Made by a program: the position numbers and the translations under genes. From NCBI RefSeq assembly GCF_030684675.1, contig NZ_JAUXXZ010000043.1, positions 1 through 64,000 of the forward strand: 64,000 nt of DNA, in the 5' to 3' direction. The notes under the pieces were generated by a model, which did no database searches, was not told the origin of the DNA, and saw nothing but the letters and a program-made list of their open reading frames with translations. Every line of letters starts with the position of its first letter. The stretch's first letter is position 1. Shown piece after piece: positions 29,667-40,103 of the stretch. This stretch comes from Daejeonella sp. (lineage in GTDB: Bacteria > Bacteroidota > Bacteroidia > Sphingobacteriales > Sphingobacteriaceae).

Positions 29667-30238
29667 TATCTTCTCCCCTTCTTTAGCGCAGGAAACTTCA
29701 TTTTATATTCCACCTTTACAATTCCCTTTGATATTGAATTGAGTTTGTTGTTAAGCATGGCTTTGCGAAGTGGGCTTAATTTATCGACAAAGAGTTTGCC
29801 TTCAATGTGATCGTATTCATGCTGGATGATACGGGCAGCCAATCCTTTGTATGTTTCCTCGTAATGTTTCCAGTTTTCATCATAATAGGAAATGGTCAGG
29901 CTTTCATGTCTGTCAATATCTTCACGGATATCCGGGATACTAAGGCAACCTTCATTAAATGACCATTTATTACCACTTTCTTCGATGATTTTAGCATTGA
30001 TAAAAGTTTTCTTAAAATCTTTTAAAGCCGGTTCATCTTCAGCAAAAGAGGTGGCATCAACCACAAAAAGACGAATTGACAAGCCAATCTGCGGGGCTGC
30101 AAGTCCTACCCCATGAGCGCCGTACATGGTCTCGAACATATTCTCAATAAGATTATTCAATTCAGGATAATCTTTTGTGATTTCTGTTCCTTTCTTACGT
30201 AAAACGGAATCTCCGTAGGCGATGATGGGCAATTTCAT
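29666..30238 (-). CDS. def: Peptide deformylase
   Basis: GVGLAAPQIG, EGCLSIP, QHEYDHIEG. Confidence 0.97.
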   Translation of the reverse strand: MKLPIIAYGDSVLRKKGTEITKDYPELNNLIENMFETMYGAHGVGLAAPQIGLSIRLFVVDATSFAEDEPALKDFKKTFINAKIIEESGNKWSFNEGCLSIPDIREDIDRHESLTISYYDENWKHYEETYKGLAARIIQHEYDHIEGKLFVDKLSPLRKAMLNNKLNSISKGIVKVEYKMKFPALKKGRR

Positions 30239-30325
30239 GTTGCAAAAGTAGCCTTCTTTCCCCTATATAGCAAATTTCTGTGCTTAGGGCAGGTTTAACA
30301 AGGGTTTTATGATTGAAAGGATTTC

Positions 30326-30643
30326 TTAATCCAGGTGGAACACCATCTCCAAAGGAGTACTTACCGGTGACTTATCCTCATTTGTATCCATGATATCGGC
30401 CATATAGGCCCACCATCTCTTAACGATTTCATTTTTTTTGAGATCCTGTGAGTTATTATTACCGGATAGGGTTTGAACGGCAAACAGTATATTGGTTTCT
30501 TCATCCAGGAAGATGGAGTAATTGCTGATTCCTGAATTTGTTAAAAGAGCGCTGAGTTCAGGCCAGATCAGGTCATGACGGCGTTTATACTCCTCTTTAA
30601 AACCTGGTTTTAGTTTCATTTTAAAGGAAACAATATTGTTCAT
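30326..30643 (-). CDS. rhaM: L-rhamnose mutarotase
   Basis: MKLKPGFKEEYKRRHDLIWPEL; in the rha operon. Confidence 0.9.
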   Translation of the reverse strand: MNNIVSFKMKLKPGFKEEYKRRHDLIWPELSALLTNSGISNYSIFLDEETNILFAVQTLSGNNNSQDLKKNEIVKRWWAYMADIMDTNEDKSPVSTPLEMVFHLD

Positions 30644-30649
30644 GGTGAT

Positions 30650-32002
30650 TTATTTTGCTGAATAAAATTTCAATTCGATCAGGTCAGCGGGAACGGTCTT
30701 ATTTCCAAAACTATGATGAATTGCCAATGCGGCACCCATTGCGGTCGACTGTGCCATTGAAGCTGCAAAGACTTCCATCCCGGGAAAAACAATGGACAAA
30801 AGATTCATGTAGATCGAGTTTTTACTGAATCCCCCATCCACAAAAATTCGTTTGACGTCCGAACCTTTTATGACCAGTGCACTTGATATTTTTTGCTGTT
30901 TGATGATATATATCATCAGCCGATGATAAGCTTCTGTATCAGATGCATAGGATGCGAGATCATTTCCTGAGTAAACCTCTTCCTGATCTAAATAGCTCAG
31001 GAAAGCAGAGTCAAAGTTCATTTGTTCATATCTTAATCTGGACTCTGAAAAATAGTGTGAAATTCTGTTCAGTTCCTGTTCATGCTCATTTCCAGCAAAA
31101 AGACGGGAAGCCTTGACAGGTTTACCCTGATAATGCAGGTAACAAAGACAATCTGATTCAAGTTCAAAAGTATTTAAAGGGCTCGCATTAAAAGGGTTTA
31201 AACTGATGCACCAGGTACCGGTTGAGATCAGCAGGAAAGGTTCTTTAAAATTGACCAGATATGGAATTAGTGCCGCTGAGCTGTCGTGCAATCCGATACC
31301 CATATCAAAACTATGCCCTTCAAAATTTGTTCTTATTACCGAATCTGAAGGTAAAATTGGTGCGAGCTTATCAATCAAGCCCTCATTCTCAAGCCAGTGA
31401 TGGTAATTGTTTTTGCGGAAATCCCAGAGATTGGTATGGCAACCGATACTGGTAATGTCTGAACAGCGCTTTCCGCTAATCAGGAAACTCAGATACTGAG
31501 GTAAATGCAAGGCGTACCAGATCCTATTCAGCAAGTCCGGACGCTCCTGTTTGATGCGATACAGCTGCATTCCCGAATTCAGGCTTCCAAGTACCGGTGA
31601 TGCGGTTTCTTTTGCGAATTCAGTCTTACCTCCATAAGAAGAATAAAATTGCTCCAGTAAAGTTTCGGGGTAAGGCTTCAGGTAATTGTATAATGGGCTA
31701 AGTGGTTTTCCGGATTCATCAATATAGACGAAACTAGCTCCATAAGCAGTGAAATTGAGTCCTTTGAGCTCAAATTCCGATTTAGAAAGAACCGTACGGA
31801 GTGATTCGAACACAAAATTGTTCAGTTTCTCCAGATCATCACAGGGAAATCCATCTTCATCTTTGCTTTCAGCAAATTGATCAGTATGTTCAAAAACGAT
31901 CCTAAGCTGCTCATCAAAGAGGAGCAGTTTTTTGTTCGTTTTCCCGATATCAAATACGGCTATTACCGGTAGCTGCATGTGCTCATTTTTTTCCTGATTC
32001 AA
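30650..32002 (-). CDS. FGGY-family carbohydrate kinase (rhamnulokinase-like)
   Basis: VIAVFDIGKTNKKLLLFD, GTWCISLNPF, FVDGGFSKN. Confidence 0.9.
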   Translation of the reverse strand: MNQEKNEHMQLPVIAVFDIGKTNKKLLLFDEQLRIVFEHTDQFAESKDEDGFPCDDLEKLNNFVFESLRTVLSKSEFELKGLNFTAYGASFVYIDESGKPLSPLYNYLKPYPETLLEQFYSSYGGKTEFAKETASPVLGSLNSGMQLYRIKQERPDLLNRIWYALHLPQYLSFLISGKRCSDITSIGCHTNLWDFRKNNYHHWLENEGLIDKLAPILPSDSVIRTNFEGHSFDMGIGLHDSSAALIPYLVNFKEPFLLISTGTWCISLNPFNASPLNTFELESDCLCYLHYQGKPVKASRLFAGNEHEQELNRISHYFSESRLRYEQMNFDSAFLSYLDQEEVYSGNDLASYASDTEAYHRLMIYIIKQQKISSALVIKGSDVKRIFVDGGFSKNSIYMNLLSIVFPGMEVFAASMAQSTAMGAALAIHHSFGNKTVPADLIELKFYSAK

Positions 32003-32008
32003 TTTAGA

Positions 32009-33283
32009 TTATAGGCCTGTCGCAGCAGTCTCCAGCCCTCTTTCCCTGATCAGTTCTGCACGAACATTCAATTGACGGAATAATCCGATCGGGTTTAATG
32101 CTCCTCCAGACCGCAGGCGTGCTTCAGCAACCAATGGCCTCACATCAGTACGGAAACTATCCTGTAAAATTTCCTGGGCACGGGCCACATCGTTTTTCAG
32201 CTGTGCTTCTTTAAGGGCTGTACTATCTACGAGCAATGCCTGAGTATAGGCGATCATGATCGCTTCAACGGATTGCAAAAGATCTTCAAGCGGATCTTTG
32301 ACATTATGCGAAGCATCAATCATCCATCCAAGATCTGTGGCATGATTCATTTTACGATCATCCATACCCTCGATTAGTTCATTGAAGATCAGAAATAGCT
32401 GATAAGGCTTGATACTGCCGGCAGTGAGGTCATCATCCCCATATTTGGAATCGTTAAAATGAAAACCGCCCAGTTTTCCTTCCATTAAGAGCAGGGAAAC
32501 GATCTGTTCAATGTTTGCATTTGGTAAGTGATGACCCAAATCGACAAGTGTATAAGCTTTTGGCCCTAATTTACTGGCATATAAAAGCGATTGCCCCCAG
32601 TCGCCAACAGTAGTGGAATAGAAATTAGGCTCATAAGCCTTGTATTCGACAAACATTTTCCAGTCTGATGGCAGTGCAGCATAAATTTCTTTTAGACTCT
32701 CCAGCGTATTTTGAAACGCAGTTCTGAAATTTAGCTGTCCCGGGAAACAGGAACCATCAGCCAGCCATACGGTTAATGATTTTGAGCCCAGTTCGATACC
32801 ATGTTTAATCACCTCAATATTATGATCAATAGCCTGCTTACGCACAGCCGGATCTACATGCTGCAGAGAACCATATTTATAACTTTTATCTTGCCCCTTT
32901 TGATCCTGAAAAGTATTGGAATTCATCGCATCAAAGCGCAATTCATGTTCCTTTGCGAGATCCCGGATTGCCTGATAATCTTTAGGAATATCCCATGGAA
33001 TATGCAGTGAAATAGCATTTCCCGATCGGTTCAGTTTATGCATCAAACCTACATCTTCAATCTTTTCTTCCAGATTTCTGGGTTCGCCACCTCCGGCAAA
33101 TCTTCCGAAACGGGTACCTCCATTTCCCAAAGCCCAGCTTGGAATGGCGATCTGAAAATCAATTAATTTTGATATAATTGATTCACTATCAATAATTTGT
33201 GTTTTTAAAAATTCAAATTTTGATGTGTGAATTTCTGCTGATTGTTGATTGTGTTGGGCAATTATACGGTCGTCAAGCTTCAT
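32009..33283 (-). CDS. rhaI: L-rhamnose isomerase (sugar isomerase, TIM barrel)
   Basis: GGFHFNDSKYGDDDLTAGSI; operon context. Confidence 0.9.
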   Translation of the reverse strand: MKLDDRIIAQHNQQSAEIHTSKFEFLKTQIIDSESIISKLIDFQIAIPSWALGNGGTRFGRFAGGGEPRNLEEKIEDVGLMHKLNRSGNAISLHIPWDIPKDYQAIRDLAKEHELRFDAMNSNTFQDQKGQDKSYKYGSLQHVDPAVRKQAIDHNIEVIKHGIELGSKSLTVWLADGSCFPGQLNFRTAFQNTLESLKEIYAALPSDWKMFVEYKAYEPNFYSTTVGDWGQSLLYASKLGPKAYTLVDLGHHLPNANIEQIVSLLLMEGKLGGFHFNDSKYGDDDLTAGSIKPYQLFLIFNELIEGMDDRKMNHATDLGWMIDASHNVKDPLEDLLQSVEAIMIAYTQALLVDSTALKEAQLKNDVARAQEILQDSFRTDVRPLVAEARLRSGGALNPIGLFRQLNVRAELIRERGLETAATGL

Positions 33284-33302
33284 GATTTCTAATTATTAAT
33301 GC

Positions 33303-35417
33303 TTATCTCACAAAAGCCATTGCGACACCACCATCCACATTCAGGACATTTCCTGTTGATTTGCTTAGCAAACCTCCCACAAAAGCGTAGCAGGCATTAG
33401 CAATATCTTCGGGTAAAATGGTTTCATTCAACAGGGTACGTTTTGCATAAAATGAAGGGAGTTCAGCAACTGTGATTCCGTATGCTTTAGCCCTTCCTTC
33501 AGCCCATGCTCCCTCCCAGATCTTGCTGTCGGCAATCACCGCATCGGGATTAACCACATTAACCCGAATCTTATCCGGACCAAGTTCTGCAGCATTCAAA
33601 CGACTCAGGTGTAATTGAGCTGCTTTTGCAGAGCCATAGCCGGCATTATTAGGACCGGAGACCAAAGCATTTTTACTCACGATATTGAGGATATCACCGC
33701 CCATATCCTGCTTTCTCATTGTATTTACTGCTTCCTGAGTGATCTTAAACTGACCTTTCACCAGCACATCATAAAGCAGATCCCAGTCCTTGTCGGTATG
33801 TTCTTCAATTGGTTTAGAAATGGATAGACCGGCACAATTTACGACGATATCTATTCCGCCGAAATTCAGAGCAGCCTGTGCAAAAGCATTTTTTATATCG
33901 CTATCTTCAGTAACATTGAGTTGTGTGGTAGCATAGCTGTCGCGGCCAAATTCTTTCAGGAACTGAGCTCCCGCACTTTCCAGACGATTCTGATCCAGGT
34001 CGTTCAATATGACCACTGCCCCTTCTTCTACAAATTTTCTTGAGATTGCTTTCCCAATCCCTCCTGCACTGCCTGTTACCAATGCAATTTTGCCACTCAA
34101 TGATTTTGGCTTTGGCATCCGTTGAAGTTTTGCTTCTTCAAGTAGCCAGTATTCGATATTAAATGCTTCCTGTCTGGGAAGTGAGGTGTATTCAGAGATC
34201 GCCTCTGCTCCGCGCATTACGTTGATCGCATTGGTATAAAATTCTGCAGCTACACGGGCGGTTTGTTTGTCCTTCGAGAAAGAGAATAGTCCGACTCCCG
34301 GGTATAGAATAATTACCGGATTCGAATCCCGGATGGCCGGCGAATTTGGATGTTTACAGGTATTGTAGTATTCCGCATAGATTTTTCGGTAGGCTTCAAA
34401 AAGCGGCTGAAGCCCCTTAATGAGTTCTTTAGGATTACTAAGGTCTGCATCAGGCTTAAGATCGAGTATCAGGGGACTTATCTTCGTTCTTAAAAAGTGA
34501 TCAGGGCAGCTGGTTCCCATTGGGGCAAGGCGATCCAGATCATTGGAATTGATAAACTCTAAAACCCTTGGATCATCTGTAAAGTGTCCAATCATGGAGC
34601 GTTCTGATGAACAAAGTCCGCGTAAAACAGGAGCAATTTTCGCTGCCTGTTCCTTTCTTTGCTGCCCTGCAAGACCATCAATTTTCTTCCCGCCAAATAC
34701 ACTTTCATTTTTTCTCACGCTTTCCTCAATAAACGCAGCACATTTTTCAACTACCTCAAGGGTGTTTACATAAGATTCGTATGCAGTATCTCCCCAGGTG
34801 AACAAGCCATGAGAACCTAACATAATTCCCTTAATTCCAGGGTTATTATCCAGGCAGGCTTTAAGTTCTAAACCAAGTTCAAATCCGGGCTTTCTCCAGT
34901 CAACCCAGCCAATTTTATTGTCAAAAAGTTCTGCGGTGATCTTCTTTCCATCTTTGGCAGCCGCAATAGCGATAGCCGCATCCGGATGCAGGTGATCAAT
35001 ATGTTTGAAAGGAAGAAAGCCATGCAGGGGTGTATCGATGGATGGAGCCTTTGAATTCAAATCATAAATGCAATGGTTAAACAATTCGACCATCTCATCT
35101 TCATGTTCTAGTCCACGGTAGATATTCTTCAGATTACGCAGACGATCATTATAAAGTGCAGCAAGACCGCTTTTCTTTAAAGTTCCGATATCCCCACCAG
35201 ATCCCTTGATCCACATGATCTCAGTCTCTATTCCTGTCAGCGGATCTTTAGCCATCACTTTGCAGGATGTATTTCCTCCGCCATAATTGGTTAACCGCAG
35301 GTCTGCACCCAAAATATTGGATCTGTAAATGAGTAATCCTACTTCATCTCCAGCAAGTTTAGCAGCTTCAGCATCATCCCAGAGGTAACTGACGTGTTTA
35401 AAATTTGATTGTGCCAT
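33303..35417 (-). CDS. rhaD: Bifunctional class II aldolase / short-chain dehydrogenase (rhamnulose-1-P aldolase/lactaldehyde dehydrogenase-like)
   Basis: N-terminal aldolase_II motifs plus C-terminal Rossmann ALVTGSAGGIGKAIS and YGSAKAA. Confidence 0.93.
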   Translation of the reverse strand: MAQSNFKHVSYLWDDAEAAKLAGDEVGLLIYRSNILGADLRLTNYGGGNTSCKVMAKDPLTGIETEIMWIKGSGGDIGTLKKSGLAALYNDRLRNLKNIYRGLEHEDEMVELFNHCIYDLNSKAPSIDTPLHGFLPFKHIDHLHPDAAIAIAAAKDGKKITAELFDNKIGWVDWRKPGFELGLELKACLDNNPGIKGIMLGSHGLFTWGDTAYESYVNTLEVVEKCAAFIEESVRKNESVFGGKKIDGLAGQQRKEQAAKIAPVLRGLCSSERSMIGHFTDDPRVLEFINSNDLDRLAPMGTSCPDHFLRTKISPLILDLKPDADLSNPKELIKGLQPLFEAYRKIYAEYYNTCKHPNSPAIRDSNPVIILYPGVGLFSFSKDKQTARVAAEFYTNAINVMRGAEAISEYTSLPRQEAFNIEYWLLEEAKLQRMPKPKSLSGKIALVTGSAGGIGKAISRKFVEEGAVVILNDLDQNRLESAGAQFLKEFGRDSYATTQLNVTEDSDIKNAFAQAALNFGGIDIVVNCAGLSISKPIEEHTDKDWDLLYDVLVKGQFKITQEAVNTMRKQDMGGDILNIVSKNALVSGPNNAGYGSAKAAQLHLSRLNAAELGPDKIRVNVVNPDAVIADSKIWEGAWAEGRAKAYGITVAELPSFYAKRTLLNETILPEDIANACYAFVGGLLSKSTGNVLNVDGGVAMAFVR

Positions 35418-35433
35418 GTTCTATAATTTTTGT

Positions 35434-36510
35434 TTATATGGAATTGCCATATCCCACCAGTAATACTGAAAGAATTATGGTTAAAATCCCCATAATAAAG
35501 GTTGAAAATGTTTTTTTGCTAACTGCGGTCCATTCTTTTAGCAATAGCCCCCACATATTTGCAATCAGAATGATGAAGGCCATGTGCAGGATCCAGGAAC
35601 TTGCTCCGTTCCCCAGTTTGCTTTCGCCCATACCGTAGAAAAAGAATTGTAAAAACCAGGTGGTACCGGCAATTGCCGAAAAAATATAATTTTTAAGCAG
35701 CGGGGTCTTTTTATTAGCATAGTCCCCAAATGTTTTATTTCGGGTATTCAGGATCATACACCAGATGAGGTTAGTTGCTAAACCACCCCATAAAAGTACC
35801 ACATAGGTAACATTATTCTGAAAGAGGAACTCTGTAGTTTCGGTTGGATTGGCGCTCTTCCATAGGGCATTGGCGGCATCAGCCATTGGTTTTCCGGCTT
35901 CAATCCCGAAATTGAAGCAGGCACTTAAAACTCCCGAAATGATCGCTACAATCAAACCCTTTACCAAATTAAATTCCTGAATACTTTCCTTTTTGGTCTC
36001 TTCACTTAACTCACGTTCTTTCAGCATTCCGGCACGACCGCAGAGGAAAATTCCAAAAAGGCAGACTAATACACCAAGAAGTACGATTTGTCCACCTTCA
36101 TCATTAAGCATTTGGGTAAAACTGACTTTTCCGGCTTGCGGATATAAATCGTAAAATACCGGTGGAAGTAATGAACCCAGTGCAGAACAGAATCCCAGAA
36201 CAACAGAGTTTCCGAGGGACATACCAAGGTAGCGAACGCCAAGTCCGTAGGTTAGACCACCAATTCCCCATAACAAACCCATGATGAAAGTCACCTTTAA
36301 AATGGACTTATCAGTATTGCTGATAATCTCAGCAAATGCCGGGATAGTAAGGTAAGCTGCCAGTGGAGGTACAATAAGCCATGAAAAAAGGCCGCCGATT
36401 ATCCAGTAACTTTCCCAGGACCAGCCTTTGACTTTCTTAAATGGAAGGTAAAAACTGCCGGATGCGGCTCCGCCAATTAAATGAAAAATGACACCTAAAA
36501 TTGCTTGCAT
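35434..36510 (-). CDS. rhaT: L-rhamnose/proton symporter
   Basis: Multi-TM; IGGAASGSFYLPFKKVKGWSWESYWIIGGLFSWLIVP. Confidence 0.92.
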   Translation of the reverse strand: MQAILGVIFHLIGGAASGSFYLPFKKVKGWSWESYWIIGGLFSWLIVPPLAAYLTIPAFAEIISNTDKSILKVTFIMGLLWGIGGLTYGLGVRYLGMSLGNSVVLGFCSALGSLLPPVFYDLYPQAGKVSFTQMLNDEGGQIVLLGVLVCLFGIFLCGRAGMLKERELSEETKKESIQEFNLVKGLIVAIISGVLSACFNFGIEAGKPMADAANALWKSANPTETTEFLFQNNVTYVVLLWGGLATNLIWCMILNTRNKTFGDYANKKTPLLKNYIFSAIAGTTWFLQFFFYGMGESKLGNGASSWILHMAFIILIANMWGLLLKEWTAVSKKTFSTFIMGILTIILSVLLVGYGNSI

Positions 36511-36554
36511 GAATCGGGTTTAAAGGATAAAATTATTGAACATTTAGTACCCAG

Positions 36555-36574
36555 CTGTCATGCACTGTCATGCA
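36555..36574. promoter_or_regulatory. Tandem 10-bp repeat CTGTCATGCA x2, candidate operator of the rha operon
   Basis: Exact adjacent repeats at 36555-36564 and 36565-36574, 45 nt upstream of rhaT. Confidence 0.5.
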
Positions 36575-36626
36575 AACCGAATAGCGATATTAAGATAAGA
36601 CAATTATTCTATAAGGCTAAAATATT

Positions 36627-37658
36627 CTAAAGCGAGGGTCTGAGGGTGAGGTGAAACGGAACCTCGGCATGAGCATGAGAATTGTTCAGAATTAATTGGG
36701 CTGCAAGTTCGCCCATTTTTGAAAAATCGGTTGAAATAGTAGTAATTCCGTTTAGAATGACCTTTTTAAGGGGGGTTTCATTATAGGATATTACCCCGAC
36801 CTGCTTTCCAACCTTAAGCTTTAATGAGATGATCCGTTCAATTAGCGTAACCAGATCTGCTTCCATCAGATTAATGAACACTTCGCCTTCCTGAATTGGT
36901 TCGGTGCTGATATCGTTCACAATTTTATGGGAAAAAGCATATTGCTGACAGAAGCGATTGAAGCCTTTGATTATCTCATTTGGGAAATAGCTTTTATCCG
37001 GGAAAATGATCTTTAGTGTATGGTATTTGCTTAGCTGATCCCGGGCTTGTTCCAGAGCCTGGTAAATATCCTTTTCGAAATTTTCATAAACTGCTGCATA
37101 TTCACCCTCAACACCGGGTAACAATTTATCCAGGAGGACCAGTTTATCTTTAGGGATTTCATTGATCAAACGGTATGATTCTTCCCCCCCTTCGATAAAA
37201 TGCGGAATGATTACGTAATGCGAATAATCTTCCTTTTTATTGTCAAGCAGCTTTTTGAACAGGGCAAAGTCATTGTTATAGATATAGAAGTCGATGGCAA
37301 CATGCTCTCCAATTGCAGCTACAAATGCATCGTAAACAATTTTCTTGTGAGAACTTAACTTATTGAATAATAGAAAGATACGAAGCCTTTGCCTGAAATC
37401 AACATTGCTGATATAATATCCTTTTCCCGGAACAGAATTAACTATACCCAGACTTTTGAGGTGCTTATACCCTTTTTCTGCAGTATCTCTTGAAATTTCG
37501 AGAATGCAGCTTAATTCATTTATTGAAGGGAGGAGATCATCTTTTTTAATTTTACCAGCGATGATTGCATCTTTAATCGAATTTGTTAACTGAAGATATT
37601 TCGGTGTCGCAGAATACCCATCAATGTGAATGTGATTAAATAATCTGGTCCGTTTCAT
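36627..37658 (-). CDS. GntR-family regulator with LacI-like sensor domain
   Basis: YLQLTNSIKDAIIAGKIKKDDLLPSINELSCILEISRDTAEKGYKHL (wHTH_GntR). Confidence 0.9.
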   Translation of the reverse strand: MKRTRLFNHIHIDGYSATPKYLQLTNSIKDAIIAGKIKKDDLLPSINELSCILEISRDTAEKGYKHLKSLGIVNSVPGKGYYISNVDFRQRLRIFLLFNKLSSHKKIVYDAFVAAIGEHVAIDFYIYNNDFALFKKLLDNKKEDYSHYVIIPHFIEGGEESYRLINEIPKDKLVLLDKLLPGVEGEYAAVYENFEKDIYQALEQARDQLSKYHTLKIIFPDKSYFPNEIIKGFNRFCQQYAFSHKIVNDISTEPIQEGEVFINLMEADLVTLIERIISLKLKVGKQVGVISYNETPLKKVILNGITTISTDFSKMGELAAQLILNNSHAHAEVPFHLTLRPSL

Positions 37659-37742
37659 TGCTTAAAAATTGATTTCTCTCCGTTTATGGAATTTTTCGGA
37701 GGAAAATTAGCAATTTTTATTGGAGGGCTGATTGAATAGAAA

Positions 37743-38972
37743 TTATTCTTTCGGATTGAAGATCATAGAGCTCATTTCTTTCGGATCGAACATCTCATTG
37801 GCAATTTCAAGCACCTGGGAATCGGTGACAGTGTTTATTTTCGCAAATATTTCTTCCAGTGAATCTACCCTGCCATAATCCAGCAGACTTTTGCTCATCG
37901 AAATTAGCAGTCCCATTCTGTTTTCTTCACCGAGTGCGATCTGTCCGATAAATTTATCTTTTGCTTGTCTCAATTGTACAGGACCCAGTTTTTGCTCTCT
38001 GAGCTTTCTCAGTTCTTTTTCTACGAGCTTAAGGGCCTTTCCTGTTTTTTCGGTATCAGTACCAAAATAGATTGAAAAGATCCCGGTGTCACTCATCGGG
38101 GTGTAGTTTGATTCGATGGTGTATGCTATGCCATATTTTTCGCGGATTTCGAGGTTCAACCTTGAACTCATACCGGTGCCCCCCAGCAGGTTATTGAGCA
38201 GGAGAAATGCTGTCTTATGCTTGTGCTGCATGGAATAGGACCGGTTACCAATTACGCAATGCGTCTGGTTAATGGGTTTACTGAAAACCAGGTTTTTTGC
38301 CGAATATGCATTTGTTTTTTCGCGCTTTCTTTCAGGCAGATTGGCTGGGATTCCAGCGAAAAATTTTTCACTTAGGCGGATGATTGTTTTAAAATCATAA
38401 TCCCCGTAGATTCCGATGACGATTTCATCTGTGCGATAGTTTGCCTTGTGGAAATCGACAATATCCTTTTTTGTAAAACTTTGTACGGTTAATGGGGTCC
38501 CCAGAATATTACGGCCCAGCGGATGTCCTTCAAATAGCAGATCTTCAAAATCATCATTAATAGCCTCATCAGGCTGATCCTGGTAAGAAGATATTTCATC
38601 CAGAATGACCTCCTTTTCCTTCTTCATTTCCTCTTCGGGAAATATGGAATGAAATACGATATCCTCAAAAAGGTCGAGCGATCGTTCCAGGTGAGGTTTC
38701 AGAAAAGAAGCATGGATACAGGTATATTCTTTGGTGGTATAAGCATTCAGATCGCCTCCAACTAATTCGAGGCGGTTAAGGATCTGATTGGTATTTCTTT
38801 TTTCAGTCTGTTTAAAAAGCAGATGTTCGATGAAATGTGCGAGGCCATCTTTGGAAGGATCTTCATCGCGAGAACCTGCATTGATAATAATACAGGCATG
38901 TGAAATATTGGAAGGGCTTGGCTTATGCAGAACGCGTATTCCATTTTGCAACTGGTGTACCTGGTAATCCAT
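37743..38972 (-). CDS. M16 family zinc metallopeptidase
   Basis: GLAHFIEHLLFKQTEKR (HxxEH). Confidence 0.93.
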   Translation of the reverse strand: MDYQVHQLQNGIRVLHKPSPSNISHACIIINAGSRDEDPSKDGLAHFIEHLLFKQTEKRNTNQILNRLELVGGDLNAYTTKEYTCIHASFLKPHLERSLDLFEDIVFHSIFPEEEMKKEKEVILDEISSYQDQPDEAINDDFEDLLFEGHPLGRNILGTPLTVQSFTKKDIVDFHKANYRTDEIVIGIYGDYDFKTIIRLSEKFFAGIPANLPERKREKTNAYSAKNLVFSKPINQTHCVIGNRSYSMQHKHKTAFLLLNNLLGGTGMSSRLNLEIREKYGIAYTIESNYTPMSDTGIFSIYFGTDTEKTGKALKLVEKELRKLREQKLGPVQLRQAKDKFIGQIALGEENRMGLLISMSKSLLDYGRVDSLEEIFAKINTVTDSQVLEIANEMFDPKEMSSMIFNPKE

Positions 38973-39125
38973 TCAGCAAAGGTAGAGAATCGATTTGTCA
39001 ATCCTACGATTTGTCAATTTGTCAATTGAATTAGCAAATGGGTTTGTCGATGAAGAACAAATTTTCTTAGCTTTTAGCTTTCTGCTTTCGCCTTTCAGCC
39101 CCAAGAGAATTTCTTCTTAAACTAC

Positions 39126-39773
39126 TTATTTCAGCTTTCCCTTATACGTCTTCTTAAACAATTCAAACCGTGGAATAGAAACCGCCCGCACATATCCCTG
39201 ATTCGGATTGTGTTCGATATAATCCTGATGGTAGCCCTCTGCGCGGTAGAATTCGGTAAGTGGTTTTAGCTCAGTTACAATTGATTTTTTGAATCTGCCT
39301 GAGTTGGTGGCATCTTTTACAGCCTGCTGTGCGGCAGCCTTTTCTTTGGTACCGGTATAAAACAAAATTGAACGGTAGGATGAACCTCTGTCGGGTCCCT
39401 GCTGATTTGGAGTGGTTGGGTCGTGTGAAGCAAAGAATACCTTGCAAAGTTCTGCAAACGAAATTACATTAGGGTTATAATACACCAGAACAGTTTCTGC
39501 ATGGCCTGTGGTTTCAGTATTGACCAGATCGTAGGTTGGGTTAGGTACATTCCCTCCCGCATAACCGGAAATAGCTGAATCTACTCCCACCACAGCCTCA
39601 AAAATATGCTCAGAACACCAGAAGCAGCCTTCTGCAAACGCAGCGATGGCTTTACCCTGGGGCTCTGTGAGTTTCACTTTTCTGACATCTGTCTTTTTCT
39701 GGGAGATTGCATCACAGGAAAATAAAACCAATATGAGCGACAGTGCAGGTATGATGTTCAGATAGCGTTTCAT
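39126..39773 (-). CDS. msrA: Peptide-methionine (S)-S-oxide reductase MsrA
   Basis: AEGCFWCSEHIFEAVVGVDSAISGYAGG and GYHQDYIEHNPNQGY. Confidence 0.95.
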   Translation of the reverse strand: MKRYLNIIPALSLILVLFSCDAISQKKTDVRKVKLTEPQGKAIAAFAEGCFWCSEHIFEAVVGVDSAISGYAGGNVPNPTYDLVNTETTGHAETVLVYYNPNVISFAELCKVFFASHDPTTPNQQGPDRGSSYRSILFYTGTKEKAAAQQAVKDATNSGRFKKSIVTELKPLTEFYRAEGYHQDYIEHNPNQGYVRAVSIPRFELFKKTYKGKLK

Positions 39774-40053
39774 TTTTTTCCTTTTGGTAAAGATACGTAA
39801 CAATAGCTCTTATAGATTTGCAGTTCTGGAACAAAATGAATGTTGGCACTCACCCTAAAAGACCGACACAACCGACTACAAATTAACTGAAAAAAACGAA
39901 ATGCGAACCCTTCGCAAATTAAAAGAACTGCAAGCCGACACACAAGCCAACACTTTTGCAGCATATTTAATTTTACCCAACCGTATCCACAGCCCAGCCA
40001 CCACCCAAACAAAGACTTGTTGACAATTTTTTGCTAATATTTTGGTTACACTC

Positions 40054-40085
40054 TGACAAATCATTATTTTTGACAAATTTGTCAA
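40054..40085. promoter_or_regulatory. C-box-like operator: TGACAAATCA plus perfect 16-bp palindrome TTGACAAATTTGTCAA
   Basis: Palindrome at 40070-40085, half-site at 40054-40063, 18 nt upstream of the XRE start codon. Confidence 0.6.
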
Positions 40086-40103
40086 GGCAAAAATTTCAAG
40101 ATA

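Noticed and set aside
30326-37658. Novel sugar pathway
   Set aside because: rhaT/rhaD-SDR/rhaI/kinase/rhaM match the known L-rhamnose operon of Bacteroidota; ordinary apart from the operator candidate.
38998-39035. ATTTGTCAATTTGTCAATTG short repeat
   Set aside because: Typical AT-rich intergenic simple repeat, too short to interpret.
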